From Nitrospira sp. (GTDB lineage: Bacteria > Nitrospirota > Nitrospiria > Nitrospirales > Nitrospiraceae), in the NCBI GenBank assembly GCA_015904045.1, contig JABMDG010000185.1:1-5707 (forward strand): a DNA stretch of 5,707 bases, given 5' to 3'. This document shows, in pieces, positions 1 to 5,557 of the stretch; the stretch's first letter is position 1, and every line of letters starts with the position of its first letter. The notes under the pieces were generated by a model. It saw only the letters and a program-made list of their open reading frames with translations, was not told the DNA's origin and made no database searches. Both the position numbers and the translations under genes were made by a program.

Positions 1-429
1 GTCGATTTTATGAAGGGCCGGATGCCGGCCTACATTGAAACCGGCATGAACATTGTGGATGTCGATGACGTCGCGCAGGGCCATTTACTGGCAATGCAGA
101 AAGGCCGCATCGGCGAACGGTACATCCTTGGCTGCAAAAATCTGCTGTTGCGCGAGGTCTTCGAGATCCTGAGCACCTTGACCGGGATCAAAGCCCCCGC
201 TCTCAAGTTGCCTCGCCTGGCGGTGCTCCCTCTCGCGTATGCCAATTATTGGCTCGCCAATCTGACCGGCCGGCCGCCACGCATCCCGCTCGAAGGGGTG
301 AAGATGGCCAAGTACACAATGCACTACGATTGCAGCAAAGCCATCCGCGAACTCGGCATCCCCCAGACCCCTCCGGAAGTCGCGCTCGGCAAAGCCGTGC
401 GCTGGTTCAGATCGCACGGCTACGCGTAG
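1..429 (+). CDS. hpnA: HpnA-like hopanoid-associated sugar epimerase (NAD-dependent epimerase/dehydratase), C-terminal part
   Basis: The frame is open from base 1 to the TAG at 427-429, giving 142 residues of the C-terminal half of an extended short-chain dehydrogenase/reductase. The N-terminal Rossmann fold and the catalytic YxxxK lie upstream of the window. What is seen: the stretch MPAYIETGMNIVDVDDVA, followed by GH, is the substrate-side segment typical of this family. It is followed by GRIGERYILG, a helical region rich in Leu, Pro and Ala, and the ending VRWFRSHGYA. This pattern matches the HpnA group encoded with hopanoid genes, which is thought to act on the sugar or side-chain part of hopanoids in the cytoplasm. 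The carotenoid-type gene 69 bases downstream on the same strand fits an isoprenoid locus. The ATG at 10 is internal, not the start. Another sugar epimerase of the same superfamily cannot be excluded without the N-terminus. Confidence 0.8.
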   Translation, partial: VDFMKGRMPAYIETGMNIVDVDDVAQGHLLAMQKGRIGERYILGCKNLLLREVFEILSTLTGIKAPALKLPRLAVLPLAYANYWLANLTGRPPRIPLEGVKMAKYTMHYDCSKAIRELGIPQTPPEVALGKAVRWFRSHGYA

Positions 430-498
430 TCCGCAATCTTGAACCGCCTCGATCGAGAATGTTAAGTTCCGCCTCGAACGTTTCAACATGGCACATCA

Positions 499-1338
499 AT
501 GGATCTTCTCGTTCTCTTCCTCAAAACGATCGTCCTCCGACCATACGTCTTTGTCTTCCTCGCCGCCTTTCTGTTCGCCGCCATACGATTGATCGGGTGG
601 CGCCGCACGTGGCGCTTCTGGCTGATCAGTTGGGGAACGGCGTTTGTGTGCGAGTATTCCTCAACACGCACAGGCATTCCCTTCGGATGGTATGTCTACA
701 ACGGCTCCACGGTTGGACAAGAACTCTACTTCGCCAACGTGCCATTTATGGATTCGATCTCCTTCAGCTTCCTCCTCTACGCCGCTTACTGCGTGGCACT
801 GTGCCTGCTTCTGCCGATCGACGGCGCCACCCCGTTCATCACACGTGGGCTGAACCGCTTACGGTTCGACGTGACTGCGCGCACCAGTGTGCCTGTCCTG
901 CTGCTGACCGCGTTGTTGTTCGCCTTCATCGATATGGTGATTGACCCCATTGCCCTACGCGGCGACCGCTGGTTCCTCGGCAAGATTTATTTCTACCCGG
1001 ACCCCGGCGTGCACTTCGGCGTCCCCTTCGCCAACTACGTCGGATGGGCCGTCGTCGGCATCCTGTCACTTGCCTTCTACTTGCCCCTCGAACGCCGGTT
1101 GCCGGCGCTGAGCCTCCCCGCATCGGTAACCCCGCGCGTGCTGTTGGGAGTTGGGCTGTACTATGGGGTCCTGGCCTTCAATCTGGGCGTGACCTTCTGG
1201 ATCGGCGAATCGTTCATGGGCCTGAGCGGCCTCCTGATGCATCTGCCGGTCCTCGCGCTGCTGCTCCTCCGCCTCATCTCTCCACAGACAGTGTCCTCCG
1301 CTCCGTATCCCAAGGGCGTTCACGCAGAAGAAGGGTGA
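499..1338 (+). CDS. Carotenoid biosynthesis membrane protein, CruF/DUF422 family
   Basis: This is a 279-residue, very hydrophobic protein with about seven predicted membrane helices. Motifs seen: Glu52 followed by TGIPFGWYVY (58-67), VPF (81-83), then IDMVIDP (144-150), Trp158 and GVHFGVPFANYVGW (170-183). These are the conserved Glu, Asp-Pro and GVP-N-GW signatures of the Caroten_synth family (PF04240, DUF422). Known members include CruF, the carotenoid 1,2-hydratase (gamma-carotene 1'-hydratase) of cyanobacteria and Deinococcus, and the archaeal bisanhydrobacterioruberin hydratase. Here it probably hydrates the psi end of a C40 or C50 carotenoid in the membrane; the exact substrate is inference. 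The length is normal for the family. No clear Shine-Dalgarno site precedes the ATG at 499; the ATG at 488 is out of frame. The hopanoid-type gene just upstream draws on the same isoprenoid pathway. The hydrophilic C-terminal tail (about 261-279) is unremarkable. Confidence 0.87.
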   Translation: MDLLVLFLKTIVLRPYVFVFLAAFLFAAIRLIGWRRTWRFWLISWGTAFVCEYSSTRTGIPFGWYVYNGSTVGQELYFANVPFMDSISFSFLLYAAYCVALCLLLPIDGATPFITRGLNRLRFDVTARTSVPVLLLTALLFAFIDMVIDPIALRGDRWFLGKIYFYPDPGVHFGVPFANYVGWAVVGILSLAFYLPLERRLPALSLPASVTPRVLLGVGLYYGVLAFNLGVTFWIGESFMGLSGLLMHLPVLALLLLRLISPQTVSSAPYPKGVHAEEG

Positions 1339-1536
1339 CGGCATCGGCTCCCAATCTTCCATCACCGTCCCCGGGCGCGTCTTTCCGGAGCATGGCAACA
1401 CGGGTTCCCCGAATCAGTCAGCGAAGAAGGCATTGACTCGGCGTGGGAATCATGCGAAGCAGGGAGCACACCGACTCACGGCTGACCGCCCTTATTCAGG
1501 CAGCCAACGGTAAGACAATATGGAGTAGAATGGACC

Positions 1537-1857
1537 ATGATCTTCGGCATACTGTTTCTGGGAGTTCTCTTGCTCGCTACGCCGGTGTCCGCAAACAAGG
1601 GCGTGCAACACGTTGTGGGTACCGTGACCGCGATCGACCACAAGCACATTGAAGTGAAGACACCGAATAAGGCCGTGCCAGTCTCCGTGAAGCTCACGAA
1701 GCACGTGCAGTTCAAGAACAAGAACAACCCGGCCTCGACCAACCCGCCGGGCGTAGGGGACCGCGTCATCATCGAAGCGACGAAAGACAACAAGAAGCTG
1801 GTCGCCACAATCGTGTACTATTCGACCTTCAGGCAGGTACCGAGCGCACCCCAGTAG
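1537..1857 (+). CDS. Small secreted protein, DUF5666-like beta domain
   Basis: This 106-residue protein has a hydrophobic N-terminus (MIFGILFLGVLLLATPVSA), read as a signal peptide cleaved after Ala19. The mature part is Lys-rich with a pattern of short beta strands: VGTVTAIDHKHIEVKT, then VSVKLTKHVQF, PGVGDRVIIEAT and LVATIVYY. A G-x-V-x-x-I-D opening, a central V-x-V strand with a threshold-type x-F ending, and a late G-D-x-V strand are typical of small OB-like DUF5666 domains, often found in secreted proteins of unknown function. The signal n-region has no Lys or Arg, which is unusual, but no alternative in-frame ATG, GTG or TTG lies just upstream; GGAG at 1522-1525 is a distant ribosome-binding site. 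The stop codon is 9 bases before the next gene, so the two are probably co-transcribed. Role unknown; periplasmic location is inferred. Confidence 0.75.
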   Translation: MIFGILFLGVLLLATPVSANKGVQHVVGTVTAIDHKHIEVKTPNKAVPVSVKLTKHVQFKNKNNPASTNPPGVGDRVIIEATKDNKKLVATIVYYSTFRQVPSAPQ

Positions 1858-1866
1858 GCAGGACCC

Positions 1867-2331
1867 ATGGCCACGGTCCAGTTCACTCGTGTCATTCGGG
1901 AGTCTCCGTTCCACGGAGGACTGCGTCACGCGTTGACGCGGATCCTGATTACCGGAGTGTCGGTCTTTCTGGCCGTCGCCACCGTCCCCGGATTGGAAGC
2001 GGACAGCTTCGTGTCGGGCATCGCGGCCGTCCTCGTGTTGACCATTCTCAACCTGATCCTGCGCCCGATCCTCTTCGTGCTGACCCTGCCCCTCATCGTG
2101 TTCACCCTGGGACTCTTCCTCGTCGTGCTGAACGCGTTGCTTCTGGAACTGACGGCCTATCTGGTGAAGGGCTTCAGCGTATCGGGCTTTTGGTCCGCCG
2201 TCGGCGGCGCGTTGGTCATCAGCCTCGTCTCAACGATCCTCAACAGTTGGACTGTCGACCGTCGGCCCGTCGACGCCACGGAACCACCCGATGACCCTCG
2301 CCGGCCTCCCAAAATCATCAATCCAGAGTAG
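1867..2331 (+). CDS. Phage holin family 4 / YvlD-like four-helix membrane protein
   Basis: This is a 154-residue integral membrane protein. Four hydrophobic segments are seen at about residues 25-42, 50-68, 70-99 and 107-127. The stretch LNLILRPILFVLTLPL (61-76) followed by FTLGLF (79-84) and then N89 and the LV-KGF segment is the hallmark of the Phage_holin_4_2 family (PF04020), which includes Bacillus YvlD. Despite the family name, most chromosomal members are not phage lysis proteins, and nothing else here is phage-like. The molecular function of these housekeeping members is not established; a role in envelope integrity or stress is often suspected. The C-terminal tail after residue 130 is Pro-, Asp- and Arg-rich and probably cytosolic. 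The ribosome-binding region AGGCAGGA (1856-1863) overlaps the stop codon of the preceding gene, which supports translation coupled to it. Confidence 0.87.
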   Translation: MATVQFTRVIRESPFHGGLRHALTRILITGVSVFLAVATVPGLEADSFVSGIAAVLVLTILNLILRPILFVLTLPLIVFTLGLFLVVLNALLLELTAYLVKGFSVSGFWSAVGGALVISLVSTILNSWTVDRRPVDATEPPDDPRRPPKIINPE

Positions 2332-2404
2332 TCGATCCGGTGAGACACATTAGGGCATGCCCATTACACGCATGGGTCACGGGCCATGAGACTGACCCAG
2401 AGCT

Positions 2405-2429
2405 GCGTAGGGGCCTGCGCTGTTTCTTT
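2405..2429 (+). terminator. Candidate intrinsic terminator after the holin-family gene
   Basis: GCGTAG (2405-2410) can pair with CTGCGC (2415-2420), with one G-U pair, around a GGGC loop. The hairpin is followed by TGTTTCTTT (2421-2429). The stem is short and the T tract is interrupted, so it is only a moderate terminator. Its position, downstream of the stop at 2331 and just before the next promoter, fits. A second hairpin, GGGTCA (2374-2379) with TGACCC (2393-2398), lies upstream without a T tract. Confidence 0.42.
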
Positions 2430-2439
2430 CAGCGGCGGG

Positions 2440-2468
2440 TGGATATTCATCCACGTTCCGGCTACAAT
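2440..2468 (+). promoter_or_regulatory. Sigma70-like promoter of the GAF kinase gene, overlapping a palindrome
   Basis: TGGATA (2440-2445, 4 of 6 matches to the -35 consensus) and TACAAT (2463-2468, 5 of 6 to the -10) are separated by exactly 17 bases. Transcription would start near 2475, leaving a leader of about 20 bases before the ATG at 2495. The -35 box lies inside a perfect inverted repeat, GTGGAT-ATTC-ATCCAC (2439-2454), which could be an operator. This is inference from consensus matching. Confidence 0.5.
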
Positions 2469-2494
2469 GCCGCCCTGAAACTGCTGACAAACCC

Positions 2495-4315
2495 ATGACA
2501 ACTTCGACGACGCGAACAAAACCGGCACCCGAAACTCATCTTCAACGAACGCTCAACACCGCCCTGAACGACCTGGCGGCGGACGCGGCACTGGCGGCGA
2601 TCTTCCACCAGGAAAACGGACCGCTGCTCGAACACGCCGCGCGAAACTTTACGCCGAGAGACGTGCAGGCCATTGTCCGTACGTTGTCCGCCCAGGACGC
2701 CGCGACCGCAGCGTTCTCAGACCACGATGCCGATGCCGGGCGCACTGTCCGGATTAAGATGGTCACACCCGGCGCCAAATCGCTCTTGAGTATCCCGCTT
2801 CGCCACCTGAATCGGACCTACGGCTATCTGGTCATCGGCCGAAAAGAGGGGGCGACCTTCGCAAAGAAGGACAAAGCGATGTTGGAGCAGGCGAGCGACG
2901 GGATTACCAAAGCGCTCGAACGTGAAGGGCTCTTCAATACGAATACGGTACTGAGCCGTTCCTACGTGTCGCAAGAACCGGCTCCCCCCCCGCCGACTGG
3001 GACGGACATGTTTCCCGCGCTCACCGGACACTTCTCTCCGGAACTCCAAGCGAAGGTCGAAGCGGCCCTGATGGAAGCCATCCCCCTTGTTCCGTACGAT
3101 CGCGCCTGGGCATGCTACTACGACCCGCTCGGAGGAAACGTCGAGGTGTTGGGTGTCGCCGGAGACGCAAAGGGTGAGCAAAAAGACGCGAAGAAAGATC
3201 TTAAGCCGGGCCAACGCCTGACACTCGACAGCTCTGCGGCAGGGTGGGCCGTCCGCCACCGTAAGCCTCGCGTGGACCATGACCTTGCCTCCACACAAGG
3301 CCGCTTCCTGGACCATAAGCATCTCTTTAAAGACCGGTTCCAGTCGTCTCTGGTCGTCCCATTCTTCGTGCGCGGCCAAGTCGGCGGCACGTTGACGTTG
3401 GGATCGAAAGAGCCGCAACGGTACCAGAGCACCGACGCCCGCACGTTGGAACCCATCATTCTCAAACTCGCGGACCTCTTGCAGTCGCCGATCCCGCAAC
3501 CGAGTTCCACCCCCGCCCCCGGCCCAGGCGAGCCCGTACCGCAGCCGGCAGCCGCCCTACCGTCCGAACCTATTATCCGCAAGCAGGAACGCCAAGCCGC
3601 CATCGGGGAATTCAGCGGATTCTTGGCCACGGAAATCCGGGAACCCTTGGCCTCGATTCGATCGCAACTTGAAGAAGTGACCGGCGAAGGGATCCTGGAT
3701 TTCGATCCGCAGACGCGAGTGGAGAACGCCATGCGCGACCTGATTCGGATCGAAGCGATCCTGAACGAGATCCTGGACTTCGCCAAGCCGTTGGAGTTGA
3801 ATCGCCACCTCTGCAGAATCCCGGAAGTCTTGGACAGTACCCTGGTCGTGCTGGCCACGGACTTGGAAGCGACCCGCATCCAGGTGACCAAAGAGTACCC
3901 CAACGTCATTGCGCCCGTGCGCGCCGACGAAGCGAAACTCCAACAGGTCTTTTTGAGTATTTTCAAGAACGCCTGCGAGGCCATGACGCCCGGCGGCCAT
4001 CTGCATATCCAGGTGACCCAACACCGAGCCGGGAAAGGTCTGGAGGTGCAGGTGCTCATCAAGAACGACGGTGCCCCCATCCCGGATGATCTCGTCGACA
4101 AGGTCTTCGAGCCTTTTTTCACCACGAAACGCTCCGGAATCGGCTTAGGGCTTCCCAGTGTCAAGAAGATCGTCGAAGAACACGGCGGTTCCATCGCCAT
4201 CGGCAGCGCCCCGGGTGAAGGCACCACCGTCACAATCCGTCTGCCAGGGGTGAGCCGCGGGCCGGCCTTCCGTCATCGCGGACGCGGGCGCCGCCCTCAC
4301 CGCCGGCCGAGCTAG
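2495..4315 (+). CDS. Two-GAF-domain sensor histidine-kinase-like protein lacking the phospho-acceptor His
   Basis: This is a 606-residue soluble protein with no membrane segment. In order: a GAF-like domain (about 14-147), a Pro-rich linker (PPPP at 164-167), a second GAF domain (about 180-331), a Pro/Ala-rich linker (332-360), a dimerisation segment (about 365-440) and a GHKL ATPase domain (about 445-585). The ATPase domain keeps the N-box Asn492 (KNACEAM), an F-box FEPFFTTK (538-545), a G2 box GIGLGL (548-553) and a G3 box GEGTT (574-578). Two key sites differ. In the H-box (AAIGEF at 368-373, then ATEIREPL) Thr379 stands where His is expected, and in the G1 box NDGAPIP (524-530) Asn replaces the usual Asp. 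No other His is in the H-box helix. The protein may therefore sense a cytosolic signal but be unable to autophosphorylate in the standard way. A 22-residue Arg-rich tail follows the ATPase domain. No Shine-Dalgarno site is evident, and no response regulator is adjacent. Confidence 0.9.
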   Translation: MTTSTTRTKPAPETHLQRTLNTALNDLAADAALAAIFHQENGPLLEHAARNFTPRDVQAIVRTLSAQDAATAAFSDHDADAGRTVRIKMVTPGAKSLLSIPLRHLNRTYGYLVIGRKEGATFAKKDKAMLEQASDGITKALEREGLFNTNTVLSRSYVSQEPAPPPPTGTDMFPALTGHFSPELQAKVEAALMEAIPLVPYDRAWACYYDPLGGNVEVLGVAGDAKGEQKDAKKDLKPGQRLTLDSSAAGWAVRHRKPRVDHDLASTQGRFLDHKHLFKDRFQSSLVVPFFVRGQVGGTLTLGSKEPQRYQSTDARTLEPIILKLADLLQSPIPQPSSTPAPGPGEPVPQPAAALPSEPIIRKQERQAAIGEFSGFLATEIREPLASIRSQLEEVTGEGILDFDPQTRVENAMRDLIRIEAILNEILDFAKPLELNRHLCRIPEVLDSTLVVLATDLEATRIQVTKEYPNVIAPVRADEAKLQQVFLSIFKNACEAMTPGGHLHIQVTQHRAGKGLEVQVLIKNDGAPIPDDLVDKVFEPFFTTKRSGIGLGLPSVKKIVEEHGGSIAIGSAPGEGTTVTIRLPGVSRGPAFRHRGRGRRPHRRPS

Positions 4316-4319
4316 CGCC

Positions 4320-4447
4320 GTGATTCGTATCTCGTCATTCGTGAAGCGTAAGACGGAAAGCGCATGGCTCTTAATCTTTGCTTGCGAGATACGCTCGCTT
4401 TGCTGAGTCGGCGAAGCGGGCTTCACAAGATACGTGTCACGTACGGC
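4320..4447. repeat. Degenerate heptad-periodic, partly inverted repeat element
   Basis: From 4320 to 4368 seven consecutive 7-base units each begin with G and end with C; examples are GTGATTC, GTCATTC and GTGAAGC, and the first five begin GT. After a short break, units related to their reverse complements follow: GAGATAC at 4386-4392, and an in-phase run of GCTTCAC, AAGATAC and related units at 4420-4447. Perfect inverted pairs are CGTATCTCG (4326-4334) with CGAGATACG (4385-4393), and GTGAAGC (4341-4347) with GCTTCAC (4420-4426). This resembles the short tandemly repeated heptanucleotide elements found between genes in some bacteria. No transposase is linked to it. It is probably non-coding. 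Confidence 0.62.
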
Positions 4448-4455
4448 GTGCCCGT

Positions 4456-4485
4456 TTGACAGAGCACGCTCGGCGTGGATATGAT
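4456..4485 (+). promoter_or_regulatory. Strong sigma70-like promoter of the secreted-protein gene
   Basis: TTGACA (4456-4461) is a perfect -35 box and TATGAT (4480-4485) matches the -10 consensus at 5 of 6 positions, with an 18-base spacer. Transcription would begin near 4492, giving a leader of about 80 bases. The -35 lies in the loop of a possible hairpin, GCGTGC (4446-4451) with GCACGC (4464-4469). A 13-base palindrome, TACGTG-T-CACGTA (4431-4443), ends 12 bases upstream of the -35. Confidence 0.6.
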
Positions 4486-4557
4486 TCCGGTCGTTCTCGA
4501 CGAGCTTCTGTATCACACGTCTTGACCATGAAGTGTGCAGCCACCATTTCTTTCCTC

Positions 4558-4564
4558 AAAGGAG
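4558..4564 (+). promoter_or_regulatory. Shine-Dalgarno site that fixes the start at 4572
   Basis: AAAGGAG is a near-perfect ribosome-binding site, 7 bases before the ATG at 4572. It decides against the in-frame upstream ATG at 4533, which would add 13 residues in front of an otherwise clean signal peptide. Confidence 0.85.
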
Positions 4565-4571
4565 TAGGAGC

Positions 4572-4940
4572 ATGAAACTTGTCATCGCTGCGGTTGCCAC
4601 CGTCTCCGCCGTCCTCTGTGCACTGTCGATGGCCTCGGCCAATCCGGCGCTGCTTCCGAAGCACGAAGGCTATCCGATGAAGAACTCCGGGAGCCCGGTG
4701 ACGGGCCAGCCGACCGCCAACGATCCCGGCCAATCGGATGCCCGTGGTGAATCATCTCTGCTGAAGGCAGCTGGACACGACGATACGCACAGCAAGCAAG
4801 AACTGACCAAGACAGACAATGCCCGCATTACGGCAGGACAGGGCGCCGGCCGGCTCCCGAACGTGCAAGGCCCGCAGATTAAGATCGCTCCACCCGTGAC
4901 ATCCGCCACGAAAATCACCGATAAGCGGAAGATTCCGTAA
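4572..4940 (+). CDS. Secreted small protein of unknown family
   Basis: This 122-residue protein has a classic signal peptide: MK start, hydrophobic core and an A-S-A cleavage site after residue 23. Its only Cys (16) sits inside the signal without a proper lipobox, so it is not a lipoprotein. The mature part, about 99 residues, is rich in Gly, Pro, Asn, Asp, Lys and Thr, lacks Trp and Cys, and looks largely disordered. Visible stretches are HEGYPMKNSGSPVTGQP (31-47), HDDTHSKQEL (69-78), GQGAGRLPNVQGPQIKIAPP (89-108) and a basic end. I recognise no domain, and no function can be assigned. The gene is monocistronic: it has its own strong promoter (4456-4485), a strong ribosome-binding site and an immediate terminator hairpin, suggesting high expression of a periplasmic or surface protein. 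The reading frame is well supported by these flanking signals and by the signal peptide. Confidence 0.85.
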   Translation: MKLVIAAVATVSAVLCALSMASANPALLPKHEGYPMKNSGSPVTGQPTANDPGQSDARGESSLLKAAGHDDTHSKQELTKTDNARITAGQGAGRLPNVQGPQIKIAPPVTSATKITDKRKIP

Positions 4941-4954
4941 ACAGAGGCCTGCTG

Positions 4955-5001
4955 AAATACAACGGGGGTACCGTCAGATGACGGTACCCCCGTTGTATTT
5001 T
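4955..5001. terminator. Bidirectional intrinsic terminator with a perfect 21-bp stem
   Basis: Bases 4955-4975 are an exact reverse complement of 4980-5000, closing a 4-base AGAT loop. The stem has an A/T-rich outer end (AAATAC paired with GTATTT, then one more T), and a GC-rich core with five G-C pairs followed by GGTACC. It begins 14 bases after the stop of the upstream gene and ends 15 bases before the stop of the convergent glycosylase gene. The T-rich 3' side on the + strand and the ATTT end on the - strand allow termination in both directions. Confidence 0.92.
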
Positions 5002-5015
5002 CTGCCCCGTTGATC

Positions 5016-5552
5016 TTACTGTGATACCCGCAACCGGAACCGCCAGAGTTTCTTCGCCCATTCGCCGGCATACTCCACACCGATGCGCGGAAACCGTCCG
5101 ACTCGCCCGCGCGGCACCTCGACGCCACGATCTTCGAACCACAGCCCTCTGCCGATTGTAAGGTCGAGCCGATGGAGCGATCGGTCGACGTTCAACGTAC
5201 GGCACAGGCGGCCCGGCCCATCAATCAGCTCACCGTCGACCTCCACCGCTCGAATCAAGATCGCCGCGGGAAATTCCTCTCGCTCCGTCACGACGTTGAG
5301 GCAATGATACATCCCATAGATGAGATACACGTAGGCGACCCCGGCCGGACCGAACATCACGTCCGTTCTGGCAGTCCTGCCTTTTGAAGCATGACACGCT
5401 TGATCGTTCGACCCGATGTAGGCTTCGACTTCTATGATCTTGCCGGCCATGGACCCGGTCCGATGTTCGCGCACCAGATATTTCCCCACCAGGGCTCGCG
5501 CCACGGTGAGGGTGGGCCGGTTGAAAAACGCGCGCGGGATGGGCTGGGACAT
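5016..5552 (-). CDS. mpg: 3-methyladenine DNA glycosylase (AAG/MPG family)
   Basis: The enzyme removes alkylated purines such as 3-methyladenine from DNA, starting base-excision repair in the cytoplasm. From the ATG at 5552 it has 178 residues, normal for bacterial members. Motifs seen: RAFFNRPTLTVARALVGK near the start, IEVEAY (40-45) in which Glu43 matches the catalytic Glu125 of human AAG and Tyr45 the Tyr127, His54 matching His136, the block MFGPAGVAYVY (66-76), YGMYHCLN (79-86) whose Asn86 matches Asn169, and LIRAVE (99-104) with Arg101 matching Arg182. GPGRL and RIGVEYAGEWAKKLWRF complete the fold. All active-site positions are kept. In-frame ATGs at 5558 and 5624 are alternatives. The longer version would add residues encoded by a repeat element and not found in the family, so the 5552 or 5558 start is preferred. 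The gene converges with the secreted-protein gene and diverges from the glyoxalase gene. Confidence 0.93.
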   Translation of the reverse strand: MSQPIPRAFFNRPTLTVARALVGKYLVREHRTGSMAGKIIEVEAYIGSNDQACHASKGRTARTDVMFGPAGVAYVYLIYGMYHCLNVVTEREEFPAAILIRAVEVDGELIDGPGRLCRTLNVDRSLHRLDLTIGRGLWFEDRGVEVPRGRVGRFPRIGVEYAGEWAKKLWRFRLRVSQ

Positions 5553-5557
5553 GACCA

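Noticed and set aside
249..944. 231-codon open frame on the + strand overlapping the epimerase and carotenoid genes
   Set aside because: It is Arg-, His- and Ser-rich, matches no family, and overlaps two well-supported genes in another frame; it is a shadow of GC-rich coding sequence.
1339..1536. Spacer after the carotenoid gene, with overlapping open frames (ends at 1436; 1443-1652)
   Set aside because: Neither has a ribosome-binding site or protein-like composition, and the second overlaps the signal-peptide gene. TTGACT at 1433-1438 has no acceptable -10 partner, so no promoter is called.
1867..2331. Holin-family protein as a sign of prophage
   Set aside because: The sequence is of the chromosomal YvlD-like type and no endolysin, structural or integrase gene is nearby.
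2717..3499. 260-codon open frame on the minus strand opposite the GAF domains
   Set aside because: Antisense shadow with no start signals and no family resemblance.
3118..4233. 371-codon open frame on the minus strand opposite the kinase gene
   Set aside because: The sense frame has recognisable GAF and ATPase motifs throughout. The antisense product is Ser/Arg/Cys-rich low-complexity text without motifs.
4320..4447. Possible CRISPR array or transposon end
   Set aside because: The units are 7 bases, variable and without spacers; there is no cas gene, transposase or target-site duplication.
4378..4575. 65-codon open frame on the + strand in the repeat-bearing spacer
   Set aside because: It lies across the heptad array and the promoter of the next gene, lacks a ribosome-binding site and has Arg-rich random composition.
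4572..4640. Lipoprotein signal with Cys16
   Set aside because: The residues before Cys16 (A-V-L) do not fit a lipobox, and a normal A-S-A cleavage site follows.
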